A stretch of DNA of 64,000 nucleotides. Origin: Verrucomicrobiota bacterium. Its GTDB lineage: Bacteria > Verrucomicrobiota > Verrucomicrobiia > Limisphaerales > SIBE01. Every line of letters starts with the position of its first letter. Position 1 is the stretch's first letter. Both the position numbers and the translations under genes were made by a program. This document shows positions 18,531 to 27,969 of the stretch, piece after piece. Below the pieces are notes generated by a model. It was not told where the DNA came from. It saw only the letters and a list, made by a program, of their open reading frames with translations, and ran no database searches. Location: positions 1 to 64,000 of the forward strand of contig VHDE01000003.1 of assembly GCA_016871515.1 (NCBI GenBank). The letters are read 5' to 3'.

Positions 18531-19724
18531 ATGAAAACTCACCTCGCTACTCAATACGGTTCGGTTTTATCACGTCGTGATTTTGTTCAGACCGCTCTAG
18601 CCACTGGAGTCTTGGCCACTCCGGTCGCTCGACTGCGCGCCCAGTCCACGGCAAAGCTGCGTGCTGCCGTCATTGGCCATACGGGCCGGGGCGATTACGG
18701 GCATGGACTCGATGGCATTTTCAGCAATCGTCCGAACATCGAGCTGGTCGCGCTGGCAGATCCCGATGCTGTGGGACGCGCCAAGACTGCTGCGAAAATC
18801 GCCGCGCCGCGCTCATACGCTGATTATCGCGAGCTGCTCGAGAAGGAGCGTCCCAATCTGGTCAGCATCGCGATGCGCCAATGTGTCGATCATCACGCGA
18901 TTGCTCTGGCGTGCCTGAGGGCCGGCGCTCATATCTATTGTGAAAAGCCATTCACAACGACGCCGGCGGAAGCTGATGAAGTACTCGCCGAAGCGGAGAA
19001 GCGCGGTCTCAGAATTGCCGTGGCGCACACATGGCGTATGTCGCCCAATTCAATTCGGCTCAAGCAGGCGCTAGCCGAAGGTCTGATCGGCGATTTGATC
19101 GAGATGCGCTCCTTTGGCAAACAAGATTCCCGCGCGGGCGGCGAAGATATGATGGTGCTGGGCACCCACATCTTCGATCTCTTGCGTATGCTTGCGGGCG
19201 ATCCTTTGTCATGTGCGGCGCGTGTTCTCTGGCGAGGACGTGACATCACGCGGGACGACGGGCGGCTGGTGGCCGATAATGTCGGTCCGCTCGCGGGCGA
19301 TCATATTTTCGCCCAATTTGCTTTCTCGAATGGCGTGAATGCAACCTTTACCAGCGCCGCGAAGCTTCGCGAAACGACGGGCAATTGGGGCATTGAGCTT
19401 TACGGCAGCAAAGGCGTGGCGCGATTCAATTGTGATGTCGCCCCAAATGTTTTCCTTCGGCGAACCGTTGCTTGGAACGCTCAAGGCAAAGCGGACACTT
19501 GGGAGCCGCTCGACCCAGAACTCTTGAAATCGCCGCCTCCCAATAATATCCGGCCCGTGGATGACTGGTTGCAAGCAATCGAGCAGAAGCGCGAGCCGGC
19601 TTGCAGCGGGCGAAACGGTGCTTGGGCCGTGGAAATGGCCTTGGGGGTTTATCACACAGCGCTCACTGGCCGCCGCGTTTCCTTTCCTCTCGCGGACCGG
19701 AATCATCCACTAAAAGTGAGGTGA
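18531..19724 (+). CDS. Tat-exported Gfo/Idh/MocA oxidoreductase
   Basis: 397 aa from the ATG at 18531. The N-terminus has a twin-arginine signal (LSRRDFVQTALATGVLATP), typical of the family's periplasmic branch in Planctomycetes and Verrucomicrobia. A Rossmann NAD(P) domain follows (LRAAVIGHTGRGDYG in place of the canonical GxGxxG, then ALADPD). The signature CEKPFTTTPAEADEVL contains the catalytic Lys, and AVAHTWRMSP follows. The C-terminal beta-sheet domain has the GGEDMMVLGTHIFDLLRML helix carrying the active-site His/Asp. Family members oxidise or epimerise sugars and cyclitols; the substrate here is unknown. It is convergent with ggt, a palindrome lying between. Confidence 0.9.
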   Translation: MKTHLATQYGSVLSRRDFVQTALATGVLATPVARLRAQSTAKLRAAVIGHTGRGDYGHGLDGIFSNRPNIELVALADPDAVGRAKTAAKIAAPRSYADYRELLEKERPNLVSIAMRQCVDHHAIALACLRAGAHIYCEKPFTTTPAEADEVLAEAEKRGLRIAVAHTWRMSPNSIRLKQALAEGLIGDLIEMRSFGKQDSRAGGEDMMVLGTHIFDLLRMLAGDPLSCAARVLWRGRDITRDDGRLVADNVGPLAGDHIFAQFAFSNGVNATFTSAAKLRETTGNWGIELYGSKGVARFNCDVAPNVFLRRTVAWNAQGKADTWEPLDPELLKSPPPNNIRPVDDWLQAIEQKREPACSGRNGAWAVEMALGVYHTALTGRRVSFPLADRNHPLKVR

Positions 19725-19750
19725 GCCTCCCTGCTTTCCATGAACCTGCG

Positions 19751-19781
19751 CGGTAGGATAGGCGTCTCGCCTGTCCTACCG
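19751..19781. repeat. Palindromic repeat, family B copy 2; likely terminator
   Basis: CGGTAGGATAGGCG, three bases, then CGCCTGTCCTACCG: a 14-bp stem with one G-U type mismatch. It sits exactly between the convergent oxidoreductase and ggt genes, three bases from the ggt stop, so it could end both transcripts although it has no T run. It is the short form of the elements at 12116 and 45475. Confidence 0.7.
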
Positions 19782-19783
19782 AG

Positions 19784-21664
19784 TTACCACGCGATCCCGT
19801 AATCTTCACCGTGATTGCTCGCGCCACCCCAGAAGGTGCCGTGTTCTTGATCGAAGTAGATTGCGGTGATTGGTCCGGACGTTTTCTTGGCGAAATCGAG
19901 CTTGTAGCCCATGCGTGTTAGTTCGCGGCGAACCCACGAAGGGACTTCCTCGTTCAACGCGACTCGTCCGGGTTGTGCAGCGTGTTCGCCGAACGAGCTG
20001 CGCATTTGATAGCTTGTGATATTCGCGGCTTCGCACGCTTCTTGAACGTGCATGCCAAACTCGACGATGTTCAGGAAGAACTGCAAAAGGTTTTGATCTT
20101 GCGTGTCGCCGCCTTGCACTGAAAAGCAGAGAAATGGACGGTCATTCTTAAGCGCAAGACTTGGGGTCAGAGTAACCCGCGGACGCTTTCCAGGTGCGAC
20201 GACGTTGAACGGGTTCTCCGCTTCATAGACAACAAAACTTTGCATGCGCTGGCTCATGCCGATGCCGGTATTTCCGGCGACGCAGGCCGGTTGCCATCCG
20301 CCACTGGGTGTAATCGAAATAGCCCAGCCGGATTTGTCCGCAGCCTGGATCGATGTGGTGCCGGCCCGAAAATCGGCGTCGAACTGCGCTTGTTGCTTCT
20401 CGGTCTTTATCTCCGCCCAATTCGTTCTGGCGGTTGACCAGTTCTTCAGCAAGTGCGCGAACGGGTTTTCTTTTCCTTCGAATGGATAGGGATTTCCTGG
20501 CCGGATGTCGGGATTGTTCTTTTTCGAATCGATCAGCTTGAGCCGCTCCTTGGCATATTCCTTCGAGAGCAGTCCCCGAATTGGTTCCTCGGGTGGAAAA
20601 GCGGTGTCGCCATAATAAAAATCGCGATCGGCGAAAGCGAGATTCATAGCTTGGTAAATCGTGTGAATGTAACGGGCGCTGTTGTAGGTCATGGCCTGTA
20701 GATCGATGTTTTCCAGAATGTTTAACGCTTGAAGCAAGGCCGGTCCTTGAGTCCAGTGTGTGAGCTTGTAAACATCGATGCCTTTGTACGTGGTCTTCAC
20801 GGGCTCCTCGATTTTCACTCGCCAGTTCGCGAGGTCAGAGGTGGTGTGCAACCCGCCTTGTTCTTGCGAACCCCGGCAAAATTCCTCAGCGACGTCACCT
20901 TTGTAAAACCGATCGTAAGCGGCCAAGATGGCTTCCTTTCGAGATTTGCCTGCTTTCAGAGCCTGGGCTTCAGTTTCAACGAGCTTTCGCAACGTATTCA
21001 ATAGGTCGGTTTGCGGCCAAATCTCGCCCACTCGCGGCGCTTCATGTGCTTCGCCCAAATGCGTCAGGAAAATCTTTTTCGAGTAGGGCCATTTCTTGAT
21101 TTTCTCTTTGCCATTCTCGATGGAACGCACGAGTTCCGCTTCAATGGGATAACCCTCCGCCATCTGCATCGCCGGTTCGAGCACATCCTTGAGTGACAGC
21201 TTGCCAAACTCGGCGAGCATCACCATCAATCCACCAGGATTGCCGGGCGTTACGGCTGCTAACGGCCCTTCGCTTGGTGGATGCTTGAGTTTTTTCTCTT
21301 TGAAAAATTCCGGTGTAGCGCCGGTGGGAGCTACGCCGAGCGCATTGATGCCAACGACTTTTTTCGTCTCAGGATTGTAAATCAGCGCCTGGGTTTCGCC
21401 GCCCCAACTTACGCCGTCATACATCGTGCAGACGACGCCGAGCATCGCGCACGCCGCATCGACAGCATTTCCTCCGCGCTCGAACATCCTTGCGCCGGCC
21501 ATAGCGCCGAGCGGCTTGCCAGTGATGGCGGCCCAATGCCGGCCATGCAAGACCGGTTTATGACCGGCAGCGAATGGTTCCGGGCCCGGCAGCGGAACGG
21601 CGGCCCAACTCGCGGCGGCGGTCATCGAGAGAACACAGGAGAAGAGAAGCATCGACGTTTTCAT
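19784..21664 (-). CDS. ggt: Gamma-glutamyltransferase
   Basis: 626 aa, complete, with a signal peptide (MLLFSCVLSMTAAASWA). It is made as one chain that cuts itself before a conserved Thr; the large fragment spans residues up to 435. The small subunit begins TTSIQAADKSGWAIS with Thr436 as nucleophile. Substrate-binding parts are recognisable: GGNAVDAACAM near the front, and RPRVTLTPSLALKNDRPFLC with the GGDTQDQNLLQ oxyanion region late in the chain. The enzyme transfers or hydrolyses the gamma-glutamyl group of glutathione and related peptides in the periplasm. It could also be a cephalosporin-acylase-like relative, which shares the fold. It stands alone. Confidence 0.92.
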   Translation of the reverse strand: MKTSMLLFSCVLSMTAAASWAAVPLPGPEPFAAGHKPVLHGRHWAAITGKPLGAMAGARMFERGGNAVDAACAMLGVVCTMYDGVSWGGETQALIYNPETKKVVGINALGVAPTGATPEFFKEKKLKHPPSEGPLAAVTPGNPGGLMVMLAEFGKLSLKDVLEPAMQMAEGYPIEAELVRSIENGKEKIKKWPYSKKIFLTHLGEAHEAPRVGEIWPQTDLLNTLRKLVETEAQALKAGKSRKEAILAAYDRFYKGDVAEEFCRGSQEQGGLHTTSDLANWRVKIEEPVKTTYKGIDVYKLTHWTQGPALLQALNILENIDLQAMTYNSARYIHTIYQAMNLAFADRDFYYGDTAFPPEEPIRGLLSKEYAKERLKLIDSKKNNPDIRPGNPYPFEGKENPFAHLLKNWSTARTNWAEIKTEKQQAQFDADFRAGTTSIQAADKSGWAISITPSGGWQPACVAGNTGIGMSQRMQSFVVYEAENPFNVVAPGKRPRVTLTPSLALKNDRPFLCFSVQGGDTQDQNLLQFFLNIVEFGMHVQEACEAANITSYQMRSSFGEHAAQPGRVALNEEVPSWVRRELTRMGYKLDFAKKTSGPITAIYFDQEHGTFWGGASNHGEDYGIAW

Positions 21665-21759
21665 GATGGGACCTGAACTTTACCGGAGTCAGCGGACAAA
21701 AGCCAACCTCCGCTTTTTTTCACGCTTTACGACCCTTTACGACCATGAACCATTTGGCC

Positions 21760-21828
21760 GGTAAGGCGGCGTTGCTGCGCCGCCGTGTTAAATGTGCCAT
21801 GTAGGCGGCGCAGCAACGCCGCCCTACC
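21760..21828. repeat. Palindromic repeat, family C copy 2
   Basis: GGTAAGGCGGCGTTGCTGCG... from 21760 and its inverted copy ending GCCGCCCTACC at 21828. It shares both arms with the repeat at 18001 and differs mainly in the loop. It lies between the divergent ggt and ABC transporter genes. Confidence 0.8.
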
Positions 21829-21917
21829 GACAGGTCGATGGGCAGAACTTAACGCGATGCGCGGTCTACCGAAGAAAATCCTGCAAAAGAATCGTTTCCT
21901 GCTATCGTGCTCTTCGA

Positions 21918-22649
21918 ATGGCCGAAGCATCCACAATTCTCAAACTGGATCACGTTACCAAGCGATACAACTCCGCAGATGGAGGTGAACCCGTAGATGT
22001 CCTGCGTGAGATTACTCTCGCCATCGGCGTCGGGGAATCCGTCGCCATTGTTGGACCGTCCGGTTCCGGAAAGAGCACCTTGCTCAATATTATGGGCACG
22101 TTGGACCGGCCCGATAGCGGCAAGGTCATGCTGGAAGGCGACGATCTGAGCACTCTTGACGACGTGCAGCTCGCTTCCGTCCGGAACCGGCGCATTGGAT
22201 TTATCTTTCAGGCGCATCACTTATTGCCGCAGTGCTCCGTGTTCGAAAACGTTCTCGTGCCGACTCTCGCCTCCAAGGACAAAGCTCTCCGGAACGGGGC
22301 GGAATCGCGAGCCCGCAAACTCCTGGAACGTGTCGGTCTCGAGCATCGTCTTTCGCATCGGCCCGGACAGCTTTCTGGTGGCGAACGCCAACGGGTCGCG
22401 GTTGTTCGCAGCTTGATTAATGGTCCTAAAATCCTGCTCGCGGATGAACCGACCGGGGCTTTAGATCGAGCCTCAGCGGAGAACCTCGGGCAACTCCTCG
22501 TAAAATTGAACCGCGAAGAAGGGGTGACCTTGATTGCCGTTACGCATGCTCTCGATCTCGCGCAGCGAATGAACCGCGTTTTGGAATTGCGCGATGGCCA
22601 GCTTCAGCCTTTATCTGGCGAACGGCCGATAGAAAAAAAGCACGTCTAA
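21918..22649 (+). CDS. ABC transporter ATPase, LolD/MacB type
   Basis: 243 aa from ATG 21918; the longer frame upstream only translates the repeat at 21760. All ABC motifs are present: Walker A GPSGSGKST, Q-loop FIFQAHHLLP, signature LSGGERQR, Walker B ILLADEPTGALD and the switch His in VTHAL. The DEPTGALD form and the LPQCSVFENVLVP stretch are typical of the LolD/MacB/FtsE group, which drives mechanical pulling by FtsX-fold permeases rather than classic import. The partner permease starts 371 bases downstream, after two strong palindromes. Lipoprotein release or export of a secreted partner is the likely job. Confidence 0.92.
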   Translation: MAEASTILKLDHVTKRYNSADGGEPVDVLREITLAIGVGESVAIVGPSGSGKSTLLNIMGTLDRPDSGKVMLEGDDLSTLDDVQLASVRNRRIGFIFQAHHLLPQCSVFENVLVPTLASKDKALRNGAESRARKLLERVGLEHRLSHRPGQLSGGERQRVAVVRSLINGPKILLADEPTGALDRASAENLGQLLVKLNREEGVTLIAVTHALDLAQRMNRVLELRDGQLQPLSGERPIEKKHV

Positions 22650-22753
22650 AACTCAGCGAGAAGTATGCTGACAAAACTGACAAGGGCTGCATTCGTTGAA
22701 ATTTGGAAGCTAAACGTTGAGCCACGCATTGGGAGCCATCAACCGACTGTTGT

Positions 22754-22847
22754 GGTATGTCGTCCCGGCTTCAGCCGGAAGCGATTGCCCTCCGCGAATC
22801 TTTTCGGCGCCAGCAAATGCTGCCGCCGGAAGGCGGGACTACATACC
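22754..22847. repeat. Imperfect palindromic repeat, family D
   Basis: GGTATGTCGTCCCGGCTTC (from 22754) and an inverted, slightly diverged copy ending GGCGGGACTACATACC (to 22847). It is the first of two palindromes filling the 371-base gap between the ABC ATPase and permease genes; no gene is present in that gap. Confidence 0.65.
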
Positions 22848-22900
22848 GGGAGGTTCCTGGGGAGATTTCTCCGAAACAACGATTCGCGCATTGCGCCTAT

Positions 22901-23000
22901 GAACGTAAAGGTAGGGCGCGTCACTCCGTGCGCGTCGCGAAAGACTTGCTTCATGGTGATGCCCGGCGCGCACGGAGTGACGCGCCCTACCTTTACGTTC
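22901..23000. repeat. 34-bp perfect inverted repeat before FtsX gene
   Basis: Bases 22901-22934 (GAACGTAAAGGTAGGGCGCG...) and 22967-23000 are perfect inverted copies over 34 bp with a 32-base loop. The right arm ends 20 bases before the permease ATG and directly abuts its AGGGGGAGGAG ribosome site, so the RNA hairpin would form in the intercistronic leader. Confidence 0.85.
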
Positions 23001-23020
23001 AGGGGGAGGAGCTTTTGCCC

Positions 23021-26000
23021 ATGACGACCTGGACACTAGTTTTTCGCAGCCTGCGTTTTCATGCTCGATCCCATTTGGGGGCGTTGCTCGGTTCACTGGC
23101 TGGCAGCGCGGTCTTGGTGGGTGCGCTTATCGTCGGCGATTCGGTGCGCGGCAGTTTGCGCGCGATGGCGCTGGCGCGATTGGGAGAAACTCAATCGGCC
23201 ATCGCTTCCAACGACCGTTTTTTTCGGAGCGAGCTGGCGGCCAACCTCGCTCCTGACCTGAGCGCTTTCGTCGTTCCAGGCCTGCAGCTTTTGGGCACGG
23301 CCCGCACCGCTGACTCGTCCGCTCGGGCCAATCGGGTTCAAGTCCTCGGGATCACCAGCAACTTTTGGCATCTGCGTCCCAGTGATCCCAAGATCGCCGA
23401 ACTGAACCCCGGGGAAGTGATTCTCAATAGTCGATTGACTGAACAATTGAATGTCAAAGCTGGCGACACCATTTTGCTTCGCGTTCCTAAACCGAGCCAG
23501 CTCTCACGCGATGCCCCGCTTTCGCCGCAGGAAGATACTTCACTCGCGCTGCGTTTGAATGTCGCCGGGATTGTCTCCGCGGAGGATTTGGGCCATTTCA
23601 GCCTGCAGGCCAGTCAAATTGCACCTTTCAACGCGTTCGTTTCTTTGACGTGGTTCCAAAAGCAGTTGAACCTCGAAGGCCGTGCGAACCTGCTATTGGT
23701 CGGCAAGAGCGAACAGAATTTTGCAGCGGCGGCGGCCATTCTCCGTCAGAAATGGAATCTGCCTGACGCTGAACTCGAGCTTCGCGACTTACCCGCTCCG
23801 GGTGGAGTTGAACTTCGTTCAAGCCGGGTCTTTCTCGATACATTCGTTGCCCGCGCAGCCTTGGGCGTTTCGACGAATGCCCAAGGCGTATTGACTTATT
23901 TCGTCAATGACTTGCGCTCTGGCAACGAAAGCACACCCTACTCGATGGTCACGGCCACGGGTTCACCGATAGTTCCTCCGGACATGCGCGATGATGAAGT
24001 GCTCGTCAACCAATGGCTCGCCGATGATCTCAAGTGTAAGCCGGACGACTCACTCGAAATCACTTACTTCACCGTTGGCTCAATGCGGAAGCTCGAGGAA
24101 CAAAAAGCTCGGTTCCAAATTCGCGCGGTCCTCCCGATGAGTGGTCCTGCCGTTGACCGCTCGTTGATGCCTGATTTCCCCGGCCTGACCGACGCCGAAA
24201 ATTGCCGCGACTGGGACGCCGGGTTTGAGATCGACACCGAACGCATTCGCGCGCAGGACCAAAAATATTGGGACGAATATCGTGGAACGCCAAAGGCATT
24301 TATTACGCTGGCCGCGGGACAACGTTTGTGGAGCAATCGCTTTGGCAACTTGACCGCCGTGCGTTATCCGCCCGGAACTGATAAAGAGCGGCTGGCCCAA
24401 ACGCTCTTGGCGTCGCTCGATCCCGGCGCGTTTGGTTTGGTCTTTCAACCTGTGTTGGCTCAAGCATTGGCCGCGAGCTCCCAATCACAAGACTTCGGCC
24501 AATTGTTCCTTGGCTTCAGTTTCTTTTTGATCCTCGCTGCTCTGCTGTTAATGGCGCTCATGTTTCAGTTCGGTGTCGAGCGGCGCGCTAATGAAATCGG
24601 CGCCCTGCTGGCGGTTGGGTTCACCCAAAAGTTGGTTCGTCGCCTTTTGTTGCTCGAGGGGGCCGCCTTAGCCTTCGTTGGCGGCATACTCGGGCTCATC
24701 GGCGGCATCTGGTATGCAAAGGCAATGCTCTATGGCCTTTCGACGATTTGGCGCAGCGCGATCGGCACGGCCGGCCTTAGCTATTCAGCGACTCCGCAGA
24801 CACTTTTCGTTGGAGCCGCGGCCAGCATGATCGTTGCACTGCTGACGATCTGGATTGCCTTGCGGCGGCAAGCTCGGCAACCGGCTCCTGAATTGCTCGC
24901 GGAGGGCGCCGGCCTTGGGGCTAAGCCTTTCGCGGGCAAGCCCGCCAAAGTCAGTCGCGGTCTTTGGATCGGCGCTGCGACGGGAATCCTAGCCATGTTG
25001 ATTCTCGGATCGGCCAGTTTCATCGGTCTGGAAGCGGGTGGCTTCTTCGGAGCCGGCGCCCTGCTGCTTGCGTCTGGTCTCGGATTTCTCGCCGCGTTCC
25101 TGTCTTCGTTCTCTTCTTCCACGGATGTTTCTAATCTGCGTCTTTTCAGCATGGGACTTCGCAACTCGGCCCGACGTCGCAACCGCAGCCTGGCGACGCT
25201 CGGTTTGCTCGCTTGCGGCAGTTTCCTAATTATGTCGATTGGCGTCTTCCGTCTCGACGCGGATGCTGACGCGACGAAGCGCTCTTCTGGAACAGGCGGA
25301 TTTGCGTTAGTCGGCGAAACGTCCGCACCGATCAATCACGATTTGAACAGCGACAAGGATCGCCTCTTTCTTGGATTGGATGATCCGGTTTTGAAAACAG
25401 TTGATGTTGTTCCGTTGCGTGTTCGCGAGGGTGACGACGCTAGTTGTCTGAACTTGAACCGCGCGCAAAAACCGAGGCTGATCGGGGTGCAGCCTGAACT
25501 CTTGGACAAACGTTCCGCCTTTACCTTTGCCAAAGTCGCATCGGGGATGCCAAACGAACATCCTTGGCTTCTCTTGAAACGCAGCGCAAGCCAAGATGAA
25601 GTTCCTGCCATTGGGGACCAAGCCTCGATTCAATGGGCGCTCGGCAAGAAAGTAGGCGACATATTGGAATACATGGACGAGCGCGGTCAAGTGATGAAGG
25701 TCCGCCTCGTGGCCTCTGTGGCGAACTCGATTCTGCAAGGCAACTTGTTAATTGACGAAGAGGCGTTCAAGGAACGTTTCCCTACTGAGGCTGGGTACCG
25801 AATGTTTTTGATCGATGCTCCGTCCAACCATTCTGAAATCGCGGCTGCGCTGTCGCGGGGTTTGCAGGATTCCGGGATGGAACTGGTCTCGTCGGTGCAA
25901 CGGCTCGCCGCATTCAACGCTGTGCAAAATACCTATTTGAATACGTTTCAGGTGCTCGGCGGCCTTGGCTTGCTTCTGGGAAGCGTCGGCCTTGGGGTCG

Positions 26001-26311
26001 TGGTACTGCGCAATGTGCTTGAACGGCGCGGTGAGCTCGGACTTCTGCTGGCGGTAGGGTTTCGACCGCGTTCGTTGAAATGGCTGGTGCTAAGTGAGCA
26101 TGGTGCGTTGTTGGTTTTGGGCCTGGGAGTCGGGGTCGGAGCAGCCTTAGTCGCCGTTTTGCCGGCGTTGCTTTCGCCGCGCGGGCAATTGCCTTACGTT
26201 TCCCTGGCCGCTACTTTGGGCGCTGTCTTGGTCAGCGGCGCGCTTTGGACTTGGCTGGCCACTTGGCTCGCTTTACGAGGTAGATTGCTGGACGCATTGC
26301 GGAACGACTAA
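23021..26311 (+). CDS. FtsX-like ABC permease (LolC/MacB-type)
   Basis: 1096 aa from ATG 23021, which follows a strong AGGGGGAGGAG site; the frame opens earlier, but only through the palindrome. It has an N-terminal membrane helix (LGALLGSLAGSAVLVGALIVG) and a large periplasmic domain (about 50-480). A first FtsX core has helices around ILAALLLMALMFQFGVERR and LALVGGILGLIGG-like text, followed by further helices, a second periplasmic domain, and a C-terminal FtsX core (LGLLLGSVGLGVVVLRNVLERRGELGLLLAVGF). The duplicated layout, with ten or so helices, matches YbbP-type exporters rather than four-helix LolC. The inner-membrane protein would be driven by the ATPase at 21918. A secreted protein gene follows 20 bases later. 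Confidence 0.88.
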   Translation: MTTWTLVFRSLRFHARSHLGALLGSLAGSAVLVGALIVGDSVRGSLRAMALARLGETQSAIASNDRFFRSELAANLAPDLSAFVVPGLQLLGTARTADSSARANRVQVLGITSNFWHLRPSDPKIAELNPGEVILNSRLTEQLNVKAGDTILLRVPKPSQLSRDAPLSPQEDTSLALRLNVAGIVSAEDLGHFSLQASQIAPFNAFVSLTWFQKQLNLEGRANLLLVGKSEQNFAAAAAILRQKWNLPDAELELRDLPAPGGVELRSSRVFLDTFVARAALGVSTNAQGVLTYFVNDLRSGNESTPYSMVTATGSPIVPPDMRDDEVLVNQWLADDLKCKPDDSLEITYFTVGSMRKLEEQKARFQIRAVLPMSGPAVDRSLMPDFPGLTDAENCRDWDAGFEIDTERIRAQDQKYWDEYRGTPKAFITLAAGQRLWSNRFGNLTAVRYPPGTDKERLAQTLLASLDPGAFGLVFQPVLAQALAASSQSQDFGQLFLGFSFFLILAALLLMALMFQFGVERRANEIGALLAVGFTQKLVRRLLLLEGAALAFVGGILGLIGGIWYAKAMLYGLSTIWRSAIGTAGLSYSATPQTLFVGAAASMIVALLTIWIALRRQARQPAPELLAEGAGLGAKPFAGKPAKVSRGLWIGAATGILAMLILGSASFIGLEAGGFFGAGALLLASGLGFLAAFLSSFSSSTDVSNLRLFSMGLRNSARRRNRSLATLGLLACGSFLIMSIGVFRLDADADATKRSSGTGGFALVGETSAPINHDLNSDKDRLFLGLDDPVLKTVDVVPLRVREGDDASCLNLNRAQKPRLIGVQPELLDKRSAFTFAKVASGMPNEHPWLLLKRSASQDEVPAIGDQASIQWALGKKVGDILEYMDERGQVMKVRLVASVANSILQGNLLIDEEAFKERFPTEAGYRMFLIDAPSNHSEIAAALSRGLQDSGMELVSSVQRLAAFNAVQNTYLNTFQVLGGLGLLLGSVGLGVVVLRNVLERRGELGLLLAVGFRPRSLKWLVLSEHGALLVLGLGVGVGAALVAVLPALLSPRGQLPYVSLAATLGAVLVSGALWTWLATWLALRGRLLDALRND

Positions 26312-26330
26312 AGTCCGCGTCATTTGAACT

Positions 26331-26990
26331 ATGAGACGATTACTTTTTATGCTGGCGGCAGGATTCGGATGGATGACTGCCGGAACGGCCGAGCTGGTTC
26401 GCGCGGCCGAGCGCGTTTACGAAAATGATTTTCAGAAGCTGGCCGTTGGGCCCGCGCCAGAAGAATTTCTCGTTTTAGAGGGCGACTTCACGGTCAAGCA
26501 GGACGGGGACAACAAATTCCTTGAACTCCCTGGTGCGCCATTGGACACGTTCGGTGTTTTGTTTGGTCCCACAGAAAAGGAAGGCTTAGCCGTTGCGGCG
26601 CAAATATTTGGCACGGGCAAAGGCCGACGGTTTCCGACATTCGCCGTCGGTCTGAGTGGAGGCGGCGGTTACAAATTGCAGGTGAGTCCAGCCAAAAAGC
26701 TCGTTGAAATTTATCGTGGTGATGCCGTCAAGACCACAGTGCCATTCGAATGGGAATCAGGAAAATGGACGCTCCTCAAGCTCCAAGTGGAGAAGCTGAA
26801 ATCGGGCGCCTGGAAGGTCTCGGGCAAGGTATGGAACGCGGGCCAATCTGAACCGGCGAACCCTACCATTGTATTCGAAGACAAAGAGGAACCGCTCTCC
26901 GGCCGAGCATCTATATGGGGAAGTCCCTATTCAGGAACGCCGTTGCGCTTCGATGATTTAGTTGTGTCACGAGCTGGTTCAAAACCCTGA
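26331..26990 (+). CDS. Secreted beta-sandwich protein (LamG/DUF1080-like)
   Basis: 219 aa with a signal peptide (MRRLLFMLAAGFGWMTAGTA). After YENDFQKLAVGPAPEEFLV it shows the strand-rich pattern of concanavalin-like family-16/DUF1080 domains: a paired GDFTVKQDGDNKFLELPG strand set, FAVGLSGGGGYKLQVSP in the middle and ASIWGSPYSGTPLRFDDLVV at the end. No catalytic pair is visible, so a binding role is more likely than hydrolysis. It starts 20 bases after the FtsX-type permease and is probably co-transcribed, making it a candidate client or accessory of that exporter. Exact family not recognised. Confidence 0.7.
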   Translation: MRRLLFMLAAGFGWMTAGTAELVRAAERVYENDFQKLAVGPAPEEFLVLEGDFTVKQDGDNKFLELPGAPLDTFGVLFGPTEKEGLAVAAQIFGTGKGRRFPTFAVGLSGGGGYKLQVSPAKKLVEIYRGDAVKTTVPFEWESGKWTLLKLQVEKLKSGAWKVSGKVWNAGQSEPANPTIVFEDKEEPLSGRASIWGSPYSGTPLRFDDLVVSRAGSKP

Positions 26991-27000
26991 ACCGCTTGGA

Positions 27001-27945
27001 TCACGGCGGTCGTTGCATAGCCAATTGCTCGCCCAAACGTTCCGCAACTCGCCCCAAGTCTTCATCCCGACCCAATTTGATCCAGCGCAATGGCAATTGA
27101 TGTTTGAACCAAGTCATCTGGCGCTTGGCAAATTGCCGGGTACGTTGCTTAACCAAGGCAATTGTCTGCTCCAATGATTGTTCTCCTTGCAAGTAATCTA
27201 CTACCTGGCGGTAACCAATGGACTGCATCGCAGTCGGGTTGGAAGGCAAACCGTTCTGTAAGAGGCGTTCCGTTTCGGCCACTAAGCCGTTCTCAAACAT
27301 CCTCTCGACCCGCTCGTCAATGCGCCGCCGCAGGTCCTCCCGGTCTCGCTCGAAACCAAAAGCAAACTTGACCTCGCAGCTCTCCAGTCGTGCCGCTTCG
27401 GCCTTTTCCCAATCTGCTCGCTGCTCGGAAAAGGTCCGTCCCGTGATCCGAATTACTTCCAGCGCCCGCACGACGCGTCGCCGATTATAGCGGTCGATCC
27501 GTGCGAACATTTTCGGATCGCGCATTTCCAACTCGCGCAGGAGTTCTGGCAAAGATTTGCTCTCCAACTGTTGTCGAATTTCCGCTTGCGTTCCGGGCGC
27601 ATTGCCTAAACCCGCTTCGAGCACCTTGAAATAAAGGCCCGTCCCGCCACAGTATATTGGCGCCTTATTCCGTTGCTCGATCAACTTCCGCGCTTGGGCG
27701 GCCAACCTGAGAAACCTCGCCGCATCAAAAGTCTCGGTCAGTTCACTGACATCAATCAAATGGTGTGGAATTGCGCTCCGTTCCGCGAGCGTTGGTTTAG
27801 CCGTGCCGATGTCCAAACCACGGTAAACTTGCATCGAATCGACCGAGATGATTTCCGAGCTGATGATTGTCGCGAGATGACTGGCGATTTCTGATTTGCC
27901 GACTGCCGTGGGACCGGCCAGCCAAATTGGCTGAAGCTTGCTCAT
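27001..27945 (-). CDS. miaA: tRNA dimethylallyltransferase
   Basis: 314 aa, normal length. It adds dimethylallyl to N6 of A37 in tRNAs that read UNN codons, cytoplasmic. The P-loop is GPTAVGKSEIAS at residues 11-22. Family signatures follow: ISVDSMQVYRGLDIGTAKP, the HHLIDV strand, YCGGTGLYFKVLEAG and RRRVVRALEVIRITG. The C-terminal AMQSIGYRQVVDYLQGE and RQFAKRQMTWFKHQ are both diagnostic. It lies 24 bases after lspA and probably shares its transcript, with dnaN further upstream. It is convergent with the secreted protein gene, only 10 bases apart, with no clear terminator between. Confidence 0.96.
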   Translation of the reverse strand: MSKLQPIWLAGPTAVGKSEIASHLATIISSEIISVDSMQVYRGLDIGTAKPTLAERSAIPHHLIDVSELTETFDAARFLRLAAQARKLIEQRNKAPIYCGGTGLYFKVLEAGLGNAPGTQAEIRQQLESKSLPELLRELEMRDPKMFARIDRYNRRRVVRALEVIRITGRTFSEQRADWEKAEAARLESCEVKFAFGFERDREDLRRRIDERVERMFENGLVAETERLLQNGLPSNPTAMQSIGYRQVVDYLQGEQSLEQTIALVKQRTRQFAKRQMTWFKHQLPLRWIKLGRDEDLGRVAERLGEQLAMQRPP

Positions 27946-27969
27946 TGGTCCGAAACTCCGCGCCCCTGG

